This document shows, piece by piece, positions 9,670 to 18,504 of a stretch of 64,000 nucleotides of DNA. How positions within the stretch are numbered: the stretch's first letter is position 1; the number at the start of each line of letters is the position of its first letter. Made by a program: the position numbers and the translations under genes. The notes below the pieces were generated by a model, which saw nothing but the letters and a program-made list of their open reading frames with translations, was not told the DNA's origin and did not search any database. The stretch is from Melioribacteraceae bacterium (lineage in GTDB: Bacteria; Bacteroidota; Ignavibacteria; Ignavibacteriales; Melioribacteraceae): the NCBI GenBank assembly GCA_021647785.1, contig JAKIUC010000012.1:1-64000 (forward strand), read 5' to 3'.

Positions 9670-10926
9670 CTAATCTTCATATTCAATACCAAGTATTTTT
9701 CTTCTTAGCATATCAAGTGCTGCTTGGGATGTTCTATCTTTATTCTGCATTCTTTCATCACCAAATATAAACTCACGTGCTGTACAAATATTTGCATCGC
9801 AATAGCCAATATAAACTAACCCAACTGGTTTATTATATGTTGCTCCACCAGGTCCCATAATTCCAGTTACCGATAAACCTATATCAGTTCCACTAATAGC
9901 TTTAACTCCTTCAGCCATTAAGCGTGCAACCTCCATGCTTACTGCACCATATTTTTCAATCATATCTTCATCAATCTTTAGCAGTTCTACTTTTGCCCCG
10001 TTACTATAAGTAACAATACCTCTTTCAAAATAACCACTGCTACCTGCAACATTTGTTAAACGAGAACTTATCAAACCACCAGTACACGATTCAGCAGTTG
10101 CAATTGTTAAATCTCTCTCTAATAATAATTTACCAACTACTTCTTCTAACAAATCATTTTCAGTTCCGTAAATATATTGTCCAACTTTGGTTCTAATCTG
10201 CTGTTCAATATGCGACATTATATTTTGTGCATCATCTGCATCCTTACCATCAACTGTAATTCTTAATCGTACACCAAATATACTTGGAAGAAAAGCCAAT
10301 ACATTTTCATTTAACAGTTCCTCCAAATTTCCTAATCTTTCAAAAACAAATGATTCAGGAATACCCGTTGTAAGTAACGATTTAGTTATTCTGTTATCTT
10401 TTGTTTCAAGTTTCTCATCGGTTAAACGAGGGATAACATAACCAGTCATCATCTCCTTCATCTCAAATGGTACGCCAGGCATTGCAACAAATATTTTGCC
10501 ATCTTTTTCAATCCAAACGCCAGGTGCAGTACCATTGTAGTTTCTAATTACATCCGAAATCTTTGGCACCATTGATTGGGCTACATTAGAATGTGTAATC
10601 TCTCGTTTTCGTTTTTCAAATATTTTTGTGATATCTTTTAAAACTTCTTCTGATCTAACTAATTCTGTGTTAAAGAATTTAACAATACAATCGAGAGTTA
10701 AGTCGTCGTGGGTTGGTCCTAATCCGCCAGTTACAAGAACAATATCGTTGTGAGCAAAGGCTCTCCTGAATGCCTCTAATATTGCATCCTCTTTATCTCC
10801 AACAACAACGGCTCTGTTTACATCTACATGAATCTCAGATAAAACTTCACCTATATAGGCGGCATTAGTATTGAGAGTTTGTCCCGATAATATTTCATCA
10901 CCAATTGTAATAATTTCTGCTTTCAT
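9670..10926 (-). CDS. cinA: CinA-family protein (NMN amidohydrolase / ADP-ribose pyrophosphatase)
   Basis: This two-domain protein is thought to act in pyridine-nucleotide salvage. The N-terminal MoaB/MogA-like part (about 1-170) carries GDEILSGQTLNTNA and VTGGLGPTHDDLT; the C-terminal CinA/PncC domain (about 255-418) carries the ATAESCTGG active-site stretch and GIMGPGGA. At 418 residues it is complete despite the adjacent transposase insertion. It is 13 bp from pgpA, which it follows in the same direction. Its last 12 codons are duplicated at 8653-8702. Confidence 0.93.
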   Translation of the reverse strand: MKAEIITIGDEILSGQTLNTNAAYIGEVLSEIHVDVNRAVVVGDKEDAILEAFRRAFAHNDIVLVTGGLGPTHDDLTLDCIVKFFNTELVRSEEVLKDITKIFEKRKREITHSNVAQSMVPKISDVIRNYNGTAPGVWIEKDGKIFVAMPGVPFEMKEMMTGYVIPRLTDEKLETKDNRITKSLLTTGIPESFVFERLGNLEELLNENVLAFLPSIFGVRLRITVDGKDADDAQNIMSHIEQQIRTKVGQYIYGTENDLLEEVVGKLLLERDLTIATAESCTGGLISSRLTNVAGSSGYFERGIVTYSNGAKVELLKIDEDMIEKYGAVSMEVARLMAEGVKAISGTDIGLSVTGIMGPGGATYNKPVGLVYIGYCDANICTAREFIFGDERMQNKDRTSQAALDMLRRKILGIEYED

Positions 10927-10939
10927 TTTAATAATTCTC

Positions 10940-11398
10940 TTAAATAATTATACTAATAATAATATGCGATATTGATAGAGCATAAATTCCGGCAATTATA
11001 TCATCAAGCATTATTCCTAAACCACCCTTTAATTTCTCTGCAATATTTGCAGGAAATGGTTTAACAATATCAAGTATTCTCCAAATAATAAATGCCAATA
11101 TAATAAACCATATTTTTTTTGGAATAAACAGAAGCGTAATCCACATCCCAACCATTTCATCAATTGTGCATTGCTTTGGGTCTTTCCCATAAAGGGTTTC
11201 AAATTTTGTCCCAATAGGAATTCCAACAACAGAAAATAGTGAAATTAATACTAAAAGTATTGTTGGATTTTCCATCCCGGGTATTAAGTAAATAGATAAT
11301 GCTGCCAAACTTCCAAATGTACCAGGAGCAATTGGAATGTATCCTGTAAAAAAACCGGAACCAATAAACCTTTCAATAGCATTAATCTTCAAACTCAA
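10940..11398 (-). CDS. pgpA: Phosphatidylglycerophosphatase A
   Basis: PgpA removes the phosphate from phosphatidylglycerol phosphate at the inner membrane, the last step to phosphatidylglycerol. The 152-residue protein has the family's early GxxPxAPGTFGS stretch (IPIAPGTFGSLAA), the TIDEMVGMW motif, and the metal-binding GGLGIMLDDIIAG near the end, with membrane helices between. It overlaps pgsA, which makes its substrate, by 17 bp, so the two enzymes are consecutive both in the pathway and in the transcript. Confidence 0.93.
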   Translation of the reverse strand: MSLKINAIERFIGSGFFTGYIPIAPGTFGSLAALSIYLIPGMENPTILLVLISLFSVVGIPIGTKFETLYGKDPKQCTIDEMVGMWITLLFIPKKIWFIILAFIIWRILDIVKPFPANIAEKLKGGLGIMLDDIIAGIYALSISHIIISIII

Positions 11399-11978
11399 AC
11401 ATCCTTTTTATTAAAATCCAGTTTTTATAAATATATTCAACACCAGTATAGAGGGTTACAAGAGTTACAAATAGCATAGAGTAATAGATTAAGGAATCAT
11501 TCATAAGCACTTCAAATATAGCTTCATTACCTACATAAATTTGCTCGGTAATACTAAATGCGTAGATAAATATTAGATAGTTTATAAAAGCCATTTGTAG
11601 AAATGTTTTCCACTTTGCCGATTTTCTTGTTACAAATGAGACGTGCTGATAATCTGCAACACCACGTAAACCAGTTATCGCAAAATCCCGAACTACAATT
11701 ATTAGTACCATCCAGAGTTCAAGCATATCCAAATAAACAAATGCAAAAAATGCTGCTGAGGTAAGAATTTTATCCGCTAATGGATCAAGAAATTTGCCCC
11801 ACTCTGTAATGTAATTAAACTTACGAGCAAGCCATCCATCGTACCAGTCTGTAAATACGGCAATAATATAAACTCCCATTGATATTTGTACAAGCAATGG
11901 GTCACCAGTTCTAAACAAGAAATAGAAAACTGGTGTTAATAAAATTCGTAACACTGTTAATTGATTTGGGAGTATCAT
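11382..11978 (-). CDS. pgsA: CDP-diacylglycerol-glycerol-3-phosphate 3-phosphatidyltransferase
   Basis: This integral membrane enzyme makes phosphatidylglycerol phosphate from CDP-diacylglycerol and glycerol-3-phosphate. The CDP-alcohol phosphotransferase signature is complete: DWYDGWLAR followed eight residues later by GKFLDPLADK (about residues 43-72), with the metal-binding aspartates in place. Several hydrophobic helices follow. It is 198 residues long, close to the usual size. Its start overlaps the DUF971 gene and its end overlaps pgpA. Confidence 0.94.
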   Translation of the reverse strand: MILPNQLTVLRILLTPVFYFLFRTGDPLLVQISMGVYIIAVFTDWYDGWLARKFNYITEWGKFLDPLADKILTSAAFFAFVYLDMLELWMVLIIVVRDFAITGLRGVADYQHVSFVTRKSAKWKTFLQMAFINYLIFIYAFSITEQIYVGNEAIFEVLMNDSLIYYSMLFVTLVTLYTGVEYIYKNWILIKRMFEFED

Positions 11979-12283
11979 ACTTTGAGTATATATCCTTTTT
12001 CAGCCAAATCGATCAGTTGTTGAAATTCGTACATTCCAGTGTTATGTCCATCTTTCCAAGTTATTTTAATTGCATGTTTACCAACAACGGAAATATCTGT
12101 AATTTCTGTTTTTTCACCTCTAAATAAATTATAATCATGATGATTTTCTTCCCTCTCAACTTCACACACCGCACACGGACACGATTTACGAAGTAGATAT
12201 TTGTTAATCTCTGAAACATTTTCATTATCCCATTCAATAATTAGTGAATCTGAATCAGAGACTGATATTTTTTTTGGCAACAT
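11975..12283 (-). CDS. DUF971 domain protein
   Basis: A 102-residue single-domain protein of the DUF971 / gamma-butyrobetaine hydroxylase N-terminal-like family, which elsewhere occurs alone, beside Fe-S carrier ATPases, or fused to hydroxylases. Visible features are the LLRKSCPCAVCEVERE segment (about 31-46), whose three cysteines (CPCAVC) could bind a metal, and a C-terminal HNTGMYEFQQLIDLAE segment. It overlaps purC and pgsA by a few bases. Its biochemical role is unknown. Confidence 0.85.
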   Translation of the reverse strand: MLPKKISVSDSDSLIIEWDNENVSEINKYLLRKSCPCAVCEVEREENHHDYNLFRGEKTEITDISVVGKHAIKITWKDGHNTGMYEFQQLIDLAEKGYILKV

Positions 12284-13176
12284 TACTTAAATTCTTTTCC
12301 AGTTATTTTTAACACTGCTTGTTTGTAAATTTCAGAAGTATTATTAATTACATCATCTGGTAATTTTGGAGCCGGAGGTTGTTTATTGAAATTAATTGAT
12401 AATAAATAATCTCTTACATATTGCTTATCAAAACTATTTTGAGCACGTCCCTTTTCAAAATCATCCAAAGGCCAAAAGCGTGATGAATCGGGTGTAAGTA
12501 ATTCATCAATTAAAATTATTTTGCCATCGTAAAATCCAAATTCCATTTTTGTATCGGCAATTATAATTCCTCTTTCGTAGGCATAGTCATAAGCTTTTTT
12601 ATAAACTTTAAGAGACATCTCTTTTATGGCACTGTATGTTTCTTCACCAACTATTTCAATAGCTTTTTCTTCTGTGATGTTTTCATCGTGTAACCCAATT
12701 TCAGCCTTTGTTGATGGGGTGAATATCGGTTCATCTAATTTTTCCGATTCAACTAAACCTTCGGGTAATTTAATTCCGCAAATTGTGTTCGTTTTCTGAT
12801 ATTCCTTCCATCCAGAACCAGAAATGTAACCACGCACAATACATTCAATAGGTATTAGTTTTGCTTTTTTTACATAAATCGATCTCCCCTCAATCACATC
12901 TTTATATTTGTGCAATACTTCAGGAAAGTCCTTAACATCAGTAGCAATAAGGTGATTCTCAATTTCATCCTTAAAAAAATCGAACCAAAAATTTGATATC
13001 TGAGTTAAAACTTTTCCTTTATTCGGAATTCCTTCATTCATAATTACATCAAAAGCAGATATTCTATCACTCGAAACTAAGAGATACTTCTCATCAATTT
13101 CATAAACATCTCTCACTTTACCTCTATTCGCAAGTTTTACATCTTCAAAATTTGTTTGTAAAACAACATTCTCCAT
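12283..13176 (-). CDS. purC: SAICAR synthetase (phosphoribosylaminoimidazole-succinocarboxamide synthase)
   Basis: PurC joins CAIR to aspartate with ATP in purine biosynthesis. Its 297 residues place it in the longer form of the family. Recognisable blocks are RGKVRDVYE (ATP-binding N-terminus), [13 protein letters not shown] (substrate binding), [18 protein letters not shown], and [10 protein letters not shown]. It heads the minus-strand run that continues through DUF971, pgsA, pgpA and cinA, and faces the POT transporter across a 143-bp divergent spacer. Confidence 0.96.
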   Translation of the reverse strand: MENVVLQTNFEDVKLANRGKVRDVYEIDEKYLLVSSDRISAFDVIMNEGIPNKGKVLTQISNFWFDFFKDEIENHLIATDVKDFPEVLHKYKDVIEGRSIYVKKAKLIPIECIVRGYISGSGWKEYQKTNTICGIKLPEGLVESEKLDEPIFTPSTKAEIGLHDENITEEKAIEIVGEETYSAIKEMSLKVYKKAYDYAYERGIIIADTKMEFGFYDGKIILIDELLTPDSSRFWPLDDFEKGRAQNSFDKQYVRDYLLSINFNKQPPAPKLPDDVINNTSEIYKQAVLKITGKEFK

Positions 13177-13319
13177 TTTTTCTCCTTTTTGGAATTAATT
13201 TATTATCTTCGTGTTTTCTTTGAAATTAAACAATTTTTAAATTGTATATTTCAAAATATAATTAGAGCATTTTAAGAACACAAATTTACTAATATTTTAT
13301 TGATTTATTTTGAGGATTT

Positions 13320-14855
13320 ATGAGTACAAACATTAAACTAAAAGATTTTCCGCAGACGTTTTGGATTGCCAACACAATGGAAATTTTTGAACGTATGGCA
13401 TGGTATGGTTTCTTTGCTGTTTCATCATTATACATTACAGGTGCAGTATCAGATGGCGGGTTAGGATTTTCTGACGAAGATAGAGGTGTTTTGCAAGGTG
13501 TTGTAACTTTCTTTTTATATCTCTTCCCAGTTGTTTCGGGTGCTCTTGCTGATAGATATGGATATAAGAAAATGCTCTTTGCCTCCTTTGTTGTTCTTGT
13601 TCCTGCATATTATATGCTCGGAGTTTTCAAAACATTCCCTACTTTCTTTCTAGCCTTTATGATGGTTGCAATTGGTGCATCAATGTTTAAACCAGTTATT
13701 ATTGGAACAATATCTAAAGTTACAAACGAGCGTAGCTCCTCTATGGCTTTTGGAATATTTTATATGATGGTAAATGTTGGTGGATTTCTTGGACCAATTG
13801 TAGCCGGTGTTGTACGTGCAATTAGTTGGGAGTATGTATTTATTGCTTCATCTGGCTGGATTGCAATTAATTTTATTTTTGTAACTCTATTTTTTAAGGA
13901 GCCAACTTCTGAAGCCGCTTCTGCTAATCCACGCTCCCTTAAAAAGGTTCTTGCTGATATGGTGGAAGTACTTGGTAATGGTCGCTTTTTTCTCTTTGTT
14001 TTTGGATTATTAATAATCCTCGTAATTGGTTCAAAATTTACTGCCGATAATGCAATAACTTGGGCTCAAATTATTTATATCTCTATTGGGTGGATTATTG
14101 TAAATGTTATTTATGATATAATATTAAAAAAGAATAATAAAGAGAGTAACGCTAGTTGGTTTACATCACCAATGAAATTAGGTGATTGGAAATTTGGACT
14201 TTTTCTACTTTTGATGTCAGGCTTCTGGACTTCCTTTAATCAAATATTCTACACGCTGCCACTCTATATTCGTGATTTTGTTGATACTTCCGATTTAATG
14301 ATTGCTACAAAATCAATCTTTAATTTCTTCGGGCTTTCCAATGAGTTGTTCGCTTCTTTCTCGAACTCTATGGCAGTGCCTGGGCAAGTGAATCCGGAGT
14401 ATTTAATAAATCTTAATGCAGGTGCAATTATTTTGTTTCAAGTTGCAATCTCATATTTTGTAACGAGACTTAAACCATTCACTACAATATTTTGGGGTAC
14501 AATAATAACTGTAGTCTCCTTTTCAATTTTAATTTTTGGAACTATAGGATGGATTACTGTAGCCGGAATTATAATATTTTCATTTGGTGAAATGATGGCT
14601 TCGCCTAAATCGAAAGAATATACTGGGAAAATTGCTCCTCCAGAAAAAGTAGCACTCTATATGGGATATTTCTACTGGTGTGTTGCTCTTGGAAATCTCT
14701 TTGGAGGAATTCTTTCAGGACAACTTTACGCAGCCTTTGCACGCGACATGCAGCGACCTGATTTAATGTGGCTAACATTTGCTATAATTGCCTTTGTTTC
14801 TGCTATGTTAATTCTGCTTTATGATAGGATGATAATTAAGAAGGTTAGGAGATAG
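13320..14855 (+). CDS. POT/PTR-family proton-coupled peptide transporter
   Basis: A 511-residue major-facilitator protein of the proton-dependent oligopeptide transporter family, expected to import di- and tripeptides at the inner membrane. The proton-coupling motif ExxER with a following aromatic is present as EIFERMAWYG at 21-30. The N-terminal half has the typical GALADRYGYKK cytoplasmic loop and the MVNVGGFLGPIVAG helix; about 12 to 14 membrane segments can be drawn. A GAGGA-like ribosome site lies four bases before the ATG. It is the only transporter between two housekeeping blocks. Confidence 0.88.
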   Translation: MSTNIKLKDFPQTFWIANTMEIFERMAWYGFFAVSSLYITGAVSDGGLGFSDEDRGVLQGVVTFFLYLFPVVSGALADRYGYKKMLFASFVVLVPAYYMLGVFKTFPTFFLAFMMVAIGASMFKPVIIGTISKVTNERSSSMAFGIFYMMVNVGGFLGPIVAGVVRAISWEYVFIASSGWIAINFIFVTLFFKEPTSEAASANPRSLKKVLADMVEVLGNGRFFLFVFGLLIILVIGSKFTADNAITWAQIIYISIGWIIVNVIYDIILKKNNKESNASWFTSPMKLGDWKFGLFLLLMSGFWTSFNQIFYTLPLYIRDFVDTSDLMIATKSIFNFFGLSNELFASFSNSMAVPGQVNPEYLINLNAGAIILFQVAISYFVTRLKPFTTIFWGTIITVVSFSILIFGTIGWITVAGIIIFSFGEMMASPKSKEYTGKIAPPEKVALYMGYFYWCVALGNLFGGILSGQLYAAFARDMQRPDLMWLTFAIIAFVSAMLILLYDRMIIKKVRR

Positions 14856-14912
14856 GTAGGTTAAATATTGAGCAAAATTTTTAATAATAGGTATTCATTG
14901 TAAATAGATATT

Positions 14913-15515
14913 ATGGACAAACTAATTTTTATTATAGCTCTGCTTCTATTTAATTCCAATATAAATGCTCAAGATGATAGCGTTTTAATAGATGATTCAA
15001 CTAAAAGTGCTATTGAGATTTACTTATTAAACGAACAGAGTCTTTACTATAATTATCAAATTTCAAATCATCTGTTTTGGAAGATTGGAGTTGATTTTTC
15101 AAGCAATTTTTCCAAACATGAGTATAGGGAATCTTTTTATAGTGAAAGTGAGTTTGGTGTTAAACTTAATAGCCAAGTATTTATTAGGTTATTTAATACC
15201 GATTTTACTAATCTTTTTTACGGACTTGGACCATCTCTAGTCTTTTTTAATGAGATATCTAAAAATAAAACCAAAGATTATCAAGAAATAAAAAGTACTT
15301 TTGAGTATGGGTTAATTAACACGTTATCAGCAGAAATATATTTCTCAAAGAGAATCTATTCTATCATTAAGTATGATTATCTTATAACTAAAGGGGTTGA
15401 ATCTACAGAATTAAAAGGGTTGAAATATTCAGAATATGAAATTACTTCATGGAAGCGAAACTATACAATCATGAACTTAAGTAAAATAATTATTGGTATT
15501 GGAATAAAATTCTAG
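14913..15515 (+). CDS. Secreted protein, probable small outer-membrane beta-barrel
   Basis: This 200-residue protein is not from a family I can name. A signal peptide (about 1-19, ending NAQ) is followed by alternating polar/aromatic beta-strand patterns. The chain ends IIIGIGIKF, a C-terminal phenylalanine typical of outer-membrane barrels. The next gene, 7 bp downstream, has the same size and architecture, so the two may be diverged paralogues. Codon use is strongly AT-biased, more so than the housekeeping genes. Confidence 0.7.
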   Translation: MDKLIFIIALLLFNSNINAQDDSVLIDDSTKSAIEIYLLNEQSLYYNYQISNHLFWKIGVDFSSNFSKHEYRESFYSESEFGVKLNSQVFIRLFNTDFTNLFYGLGPSLVFFNEISKNKTKDYQEIKSTFEYGLINTLSAEIYFSKRIYSIIKYDYLITKGVESTELKGLKYSEYEITSWKRNYTIMNLSKIIIGIGIKF

Positions 15516-15522
15516 ATGAATT

Positions 15523-16122
15523 ATGAAAAGTAAAATATACATTATAGCATTGATACTTTTCTGTTTTATTATTTTTGAAGAAAGTAAAGCACAAGACAAG
15601 TCTGATTCATTAGAATATAGACATGCAATTTCTTTAGCAGTAGGAGATTTTCTTGATATTGAATACAGAAAAAGAATTTCTAATAATTGGTATTTTACTG
15701 TAAATGCTATTTTATTGCATCAATTAACTAATGAATCTGGTCGTTTACCAATAGGAGGTTATGATAAAAATCTTAATAGTGAATATACTATGGGTGCTAA
15801 ATTATTAGCACTATATCACAGCAAAGTTTATTCTCCAATCTTTGTTAATTTTGGAGGGGGAATAACATATATAAAGAATGAATATTATCACGAAAGCCAA
15901 AAGAAAGAGACAAATGAAAAGCAATCATATAGTGTTATAAATACAAGATATGGCTTTTCATTTTTGTCAGGAATAGAAGTTGTAGTTTATAAGAGTCTAA
16001 ATGTATTTGCACGTTTCAATATATTTGCTGGCTTAGAATACTATTCCACACCTAGATTTATTATAAATAAATACTCTTTTGAGTTTGAAAATTTGTCTGT
16101 TGGAATTGTAATTTATTGGTAA
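15523..16122 (+). CDS. Secreted protein, probable small outer-membrane beta-barrel
   Basis: This 199-residue protein has a signal peptide (about 1-23, ending SKAQ), beta-strand-rich sequence with GGGITYIKNEYY-like turns, and a final VGIVIYW ending in an aromatic residue. These features suggest an outer-membrane barrel, but I cannot name the family. It is spaced 7 bp from the preceding gene of nearly identical length and layout, which implies co-transcription and possibly a shared assembly. Confidence 0.7.
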   Translation: MKSKIYIIALILFCFIIFEESKAQDKSDSLEYRHAISLAVGDFLDIEYRKRISNNWYFTVNAILLHQLTNESGRLPIGGYDKNLNSEYTMGAKLLALYHSKVYSPIFVNFGGGITYIKNEYYHESQKKETNEKQSYSVINTRYGFSFLSGIEVVVYKSLNVFARFNIFAGLEYYSTPRFIINKYSFEFENLSVGIVIYW

Positions 16123-16167
16123 ATAACTGTAAAACCACCTAACACACCGCTGCGAAAGGTAAGAATT

Positions 16168-17001
16168 ATGAATATGATAAATAAGTTAATTTTATTTCTG
16201 TTCCTTCAGACCCTTATTATTTTTGGGCAAGAAACTAGTACACTAACGGGGCATATTTCTAATGGGAAAACAGGTAAATGGTTGAATGATATAAAAGTAT
16301 CAGTAATTGGAACTGACTTTTCAACCAAAACAGATAGTATGGGGAATTTTGAAATAAAAGGTATTCAAGTGGGTAACTATACCATTTTAATTAATTCTTT
16401 TACTGAAAAAAGTGTTACAATTAAAACATACGAAAAAACTCATACCTATATTCTATTGTATCCTGAAGAGTTTTATCCTCAAAACTTTAATAATCTTAGA
16501 GTAGATATAAAAACCGATAAAAAAACTTATCACATTGGAGAAGAAATTATATTTTTTATGACATTTATCAATGAGTCATATAACGAAATAGGGGTTTTAG
16601 ATTTTAGTTGTTATCCAGGAAGTAACTTTTATTTTAAACTATCCAATTCTAAACCATTAAAAGATCTTACTAAATTTTCTCATACTATTAAAATGGGAGT
16701 AGTAGCCGGTGAATTAAAAAGTATAAATTCAAAAGATTCTATTTCTTTAACAAAAACTGCACTTATTGATACAAACGAACAAATAGTTTTTGATAATCCT
16801 CATAGTTCTGAGGTTACTACTTGCTCAGTAGTTTTTGAGGCTGTTAAAAATGAGTTAATAGTAGTAAAATATCTATATAATATTCCAGAGTGGTATAAGA
16901 ATGCAATTTTTAATAAAGATAATAGCAAAATTAATAAAAACAAGATGTGGATTGGAGAAGTTATGTCTAACGAGGTAAGTTTTAAAATATTGAATGATTA
17001 A
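16168..17001 (+). CDS. Secreted protein with carboxypeptidase-regulatory-like domain
   Basis: The 277-residue product has a signal peptide (about 1-20) followed by a CarboxypepD_reg-like beta-sandwich (about 24-92): LTGHISNGKTGKWL..V.V.GT..S...D..GNFEIKGI..GNY. This domain usually mediates surface binding or sits at the front of TonB receptors. The remaining 180 residues resemble no family I know; they include NNLRVDIKTDKKTYHIGEEI, similar to intracellular-proteinase-inhibitor-like (BsuPI) sandwiches. It ends convergently with lpd, 81 bp away. Confidence 0.75.
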   Translation: MNMINKLILFLFLQTLIIFGQETSTLTGHISNGKTGKWLNDIKVSVIGTDFSTKTDSMGNFEIKGIQVGNYTILINSFTEKSVTIKTYEKTHTYILLYPEEFYPQNFNNLRVDIKTDKKTYHIGEEIIFFMTFINESYNEIGVLDFSCYPGSNFYFKLSNSKPLKDLTKFSHTIKMGVVAGELKSINSKDSISLTKTALIDTNEQIVFDNPHSSEVTTCSVVFEAVKNELIVVKYLYNIPEWYKNAIFNKDNSKINKNKMWIGEVMSNEVSFKILND

Positions 17002-17082
17002 ATAGGTTATGAAGCAACACTGCAAAAAAGATTGACTAAAGTGAGAAGGCATAGTTTAACATTTTATAAACTAATTTTGCTG

Positions 17083-18498
17083 TTACCTCTTTGGTCTGTA
17101 CAAATGTGTAGCTTGTCCAAAAAATACTTCTGCACTTTCCATCATTGTTTCTGATAGGGTTGGATGTGCGTGAATTGTTAATGCAACATCCTTTGCTAAA
17201 GCTGCCATTTCAATTGCAAGTGTTCCTTCAGCAATAAGTTCTCCTGCTCCGGGTCCCACAATGCCAACACCAAGTATTCTTTCTGTTTCCGGTTCAATTA
17301 TTAGCTTTGTAAGTCCGTCGTTTCTATCCATAGTCATTGCTCTACCACTTGCAGCCCAAGGGAATCGTGCAACTTTAACTTTAATTCCTTTCTCTTTTGC
17401 TTCAAGTTCGGTTAGTCCCGTCCAAGCAACTTCGGGGTCTGTAAAGACAACTGCGGGAATTGCATTTGGTTCAAAAGCAACTTTGTGCCCAGCAATTGCC
17501 TCAACTGCAACTTTACCCTCTGCGGATGCTTTGTGTGCAAGCATTGCTCCGCCAACTATATCGCCAATTGCAAAGATGCTTGGTTCATTGGTTTTACATT
17601 TTTTATCTGTAAGAACATAACCGTGCTGACTTGTTTTTACTTTTGTATTTTCTAAACCCAAACCTTTAGAAACTGGGGTTCGCCCAATAGAAATAAGGGC
17701 TTTGTCAAATTCCAGAATATCATTTTCAAGATTATCACCCTCCAACTTAACTTTAATTTTTTTGCCGGTATCTTCTAATTTAATAACTTTGGTTTTAAGT
17801 AAAATCTTATCAAACTTTGCTTCAATACTTTTGTGGAAGACTTTTACTAAATCTTTATCGGCTCCAGGTAGTAATGATGGCAATAATTCCACTACAGTTA
17901 CCTTGCTTCCGAGAGCGGCATAAACAGAACCCAATTCCATTCCAATAATTCCACCACCAACAACTAATAATTTTCCAGGAATATTCTCAAGTTCAAGAGC
18001 ATCAGATGAATCCATAACTCGTGGCGAATCAATTGAAAGCCCTGGGATTACAGATGGAACAGAACCTGTTGCTAGAATTGCATTCTCAAACTCTAAATTA
18101 TCTTTAGTACCATCAACTTTATCAATAGATAAATTTTTAGAATTTAGAAATGAAGCTTTACCTTGAATATAATTTATTTTCCTTTGCTTTGTTAATTGTC
18201 CCGTTCCACCAGTAAGTTTTGCAACAGTTCTATTTTTAAAATCTCGTAATTTATTAATGTCAATTTTTGGTTTACCAAAATCAACTCCCCAATTTGCTGC
18301 TTCTTTTGTTTCGTTTAATAGCTTGGCAATGTGCAAGTATGCTTTGGAAGGAATGCAGCCTCTGTAAAGACACACACCGCCTGGATCTTTTTCTAAATCA
18401 ATTAATGTAACTTCCATTCCAAGATCGGCAGCAAGAAAAGCTGCTGCATAACCTCCGGGTCCTGCACCAACTACAGCAAGTTCTGTTTTATTACTCAT
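17083..18498 (-). CDS. lpd: Dihydrolipoyl dehydrogenase (E3)
   Basis: E3 is a flavoprotein that reoxidises the dihydrolipoyl group of E2 with NAD+. In its 471 residues, the FAD Rossmann motif GAGPGG is at 11-16, the redox disulfide at C43 and C48 (GGVCLYRGCIPSK), the NAD-binding GGGIIGME in the middle, and the active-site HAHPTLSE near the C-terminus. It is the last gene of the aceE-aceF-lpd run, 6 bp after aceF, so it serves the pyruvate dehydrogenase complex and possibly other 2-oxoacid dehydrogenases. Confidence 0.97.
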   Translation of the reverse strand: MSNKTELAVVGAGPGGYAAAFLAADLGMEVTLIDLEKDPGGVCLYRGCIPSKAYLHIAKLLNETKEAANWGVDFGKPKIDINKLRDFKNRTVAKLTGGTGQLTKQRKINYIQGKASFLNSKNLSIDKVDGTKDNLEFENAILATGSVPSVIPGLSIDSPRVMDSSDALELENIPGKLLVVGGGIIGMELGSVYAALGSKVTVVELLPSLLPGADKDLVKVFHKSIEAKFDKILLKTKVIKLEDTGKKIKVKLEGDNLENDILEFDKALISIGRTPVSKGLGLENTKVKTSQHGYVLTDKKCKTNEPSIFAIGDIVGGAMLAHKASAEGKVAVEAIAGHKVAFEPNAIPAVVFTDPEVAWTGLTELEAKEKGIKVKVARFPWAASGRAMTMDRNDGLTKLIIEPETERILGVGIVGPGAGELIAEGTLAIEMAALAKDVALTIHAHPTLSETMMESAEVFFGQATHLYRPKR

Positions 18499-18504
18499 TT
18501 TGTA

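Noticed and set aside
16123-16167. CCTAACACACCG-type sequence after a small gene, resembling an integron attC core
   Set aside because: There is no partner inverse core or long imperfect palindrome, no integrase, and the neighbouring gaps carry no similar site.
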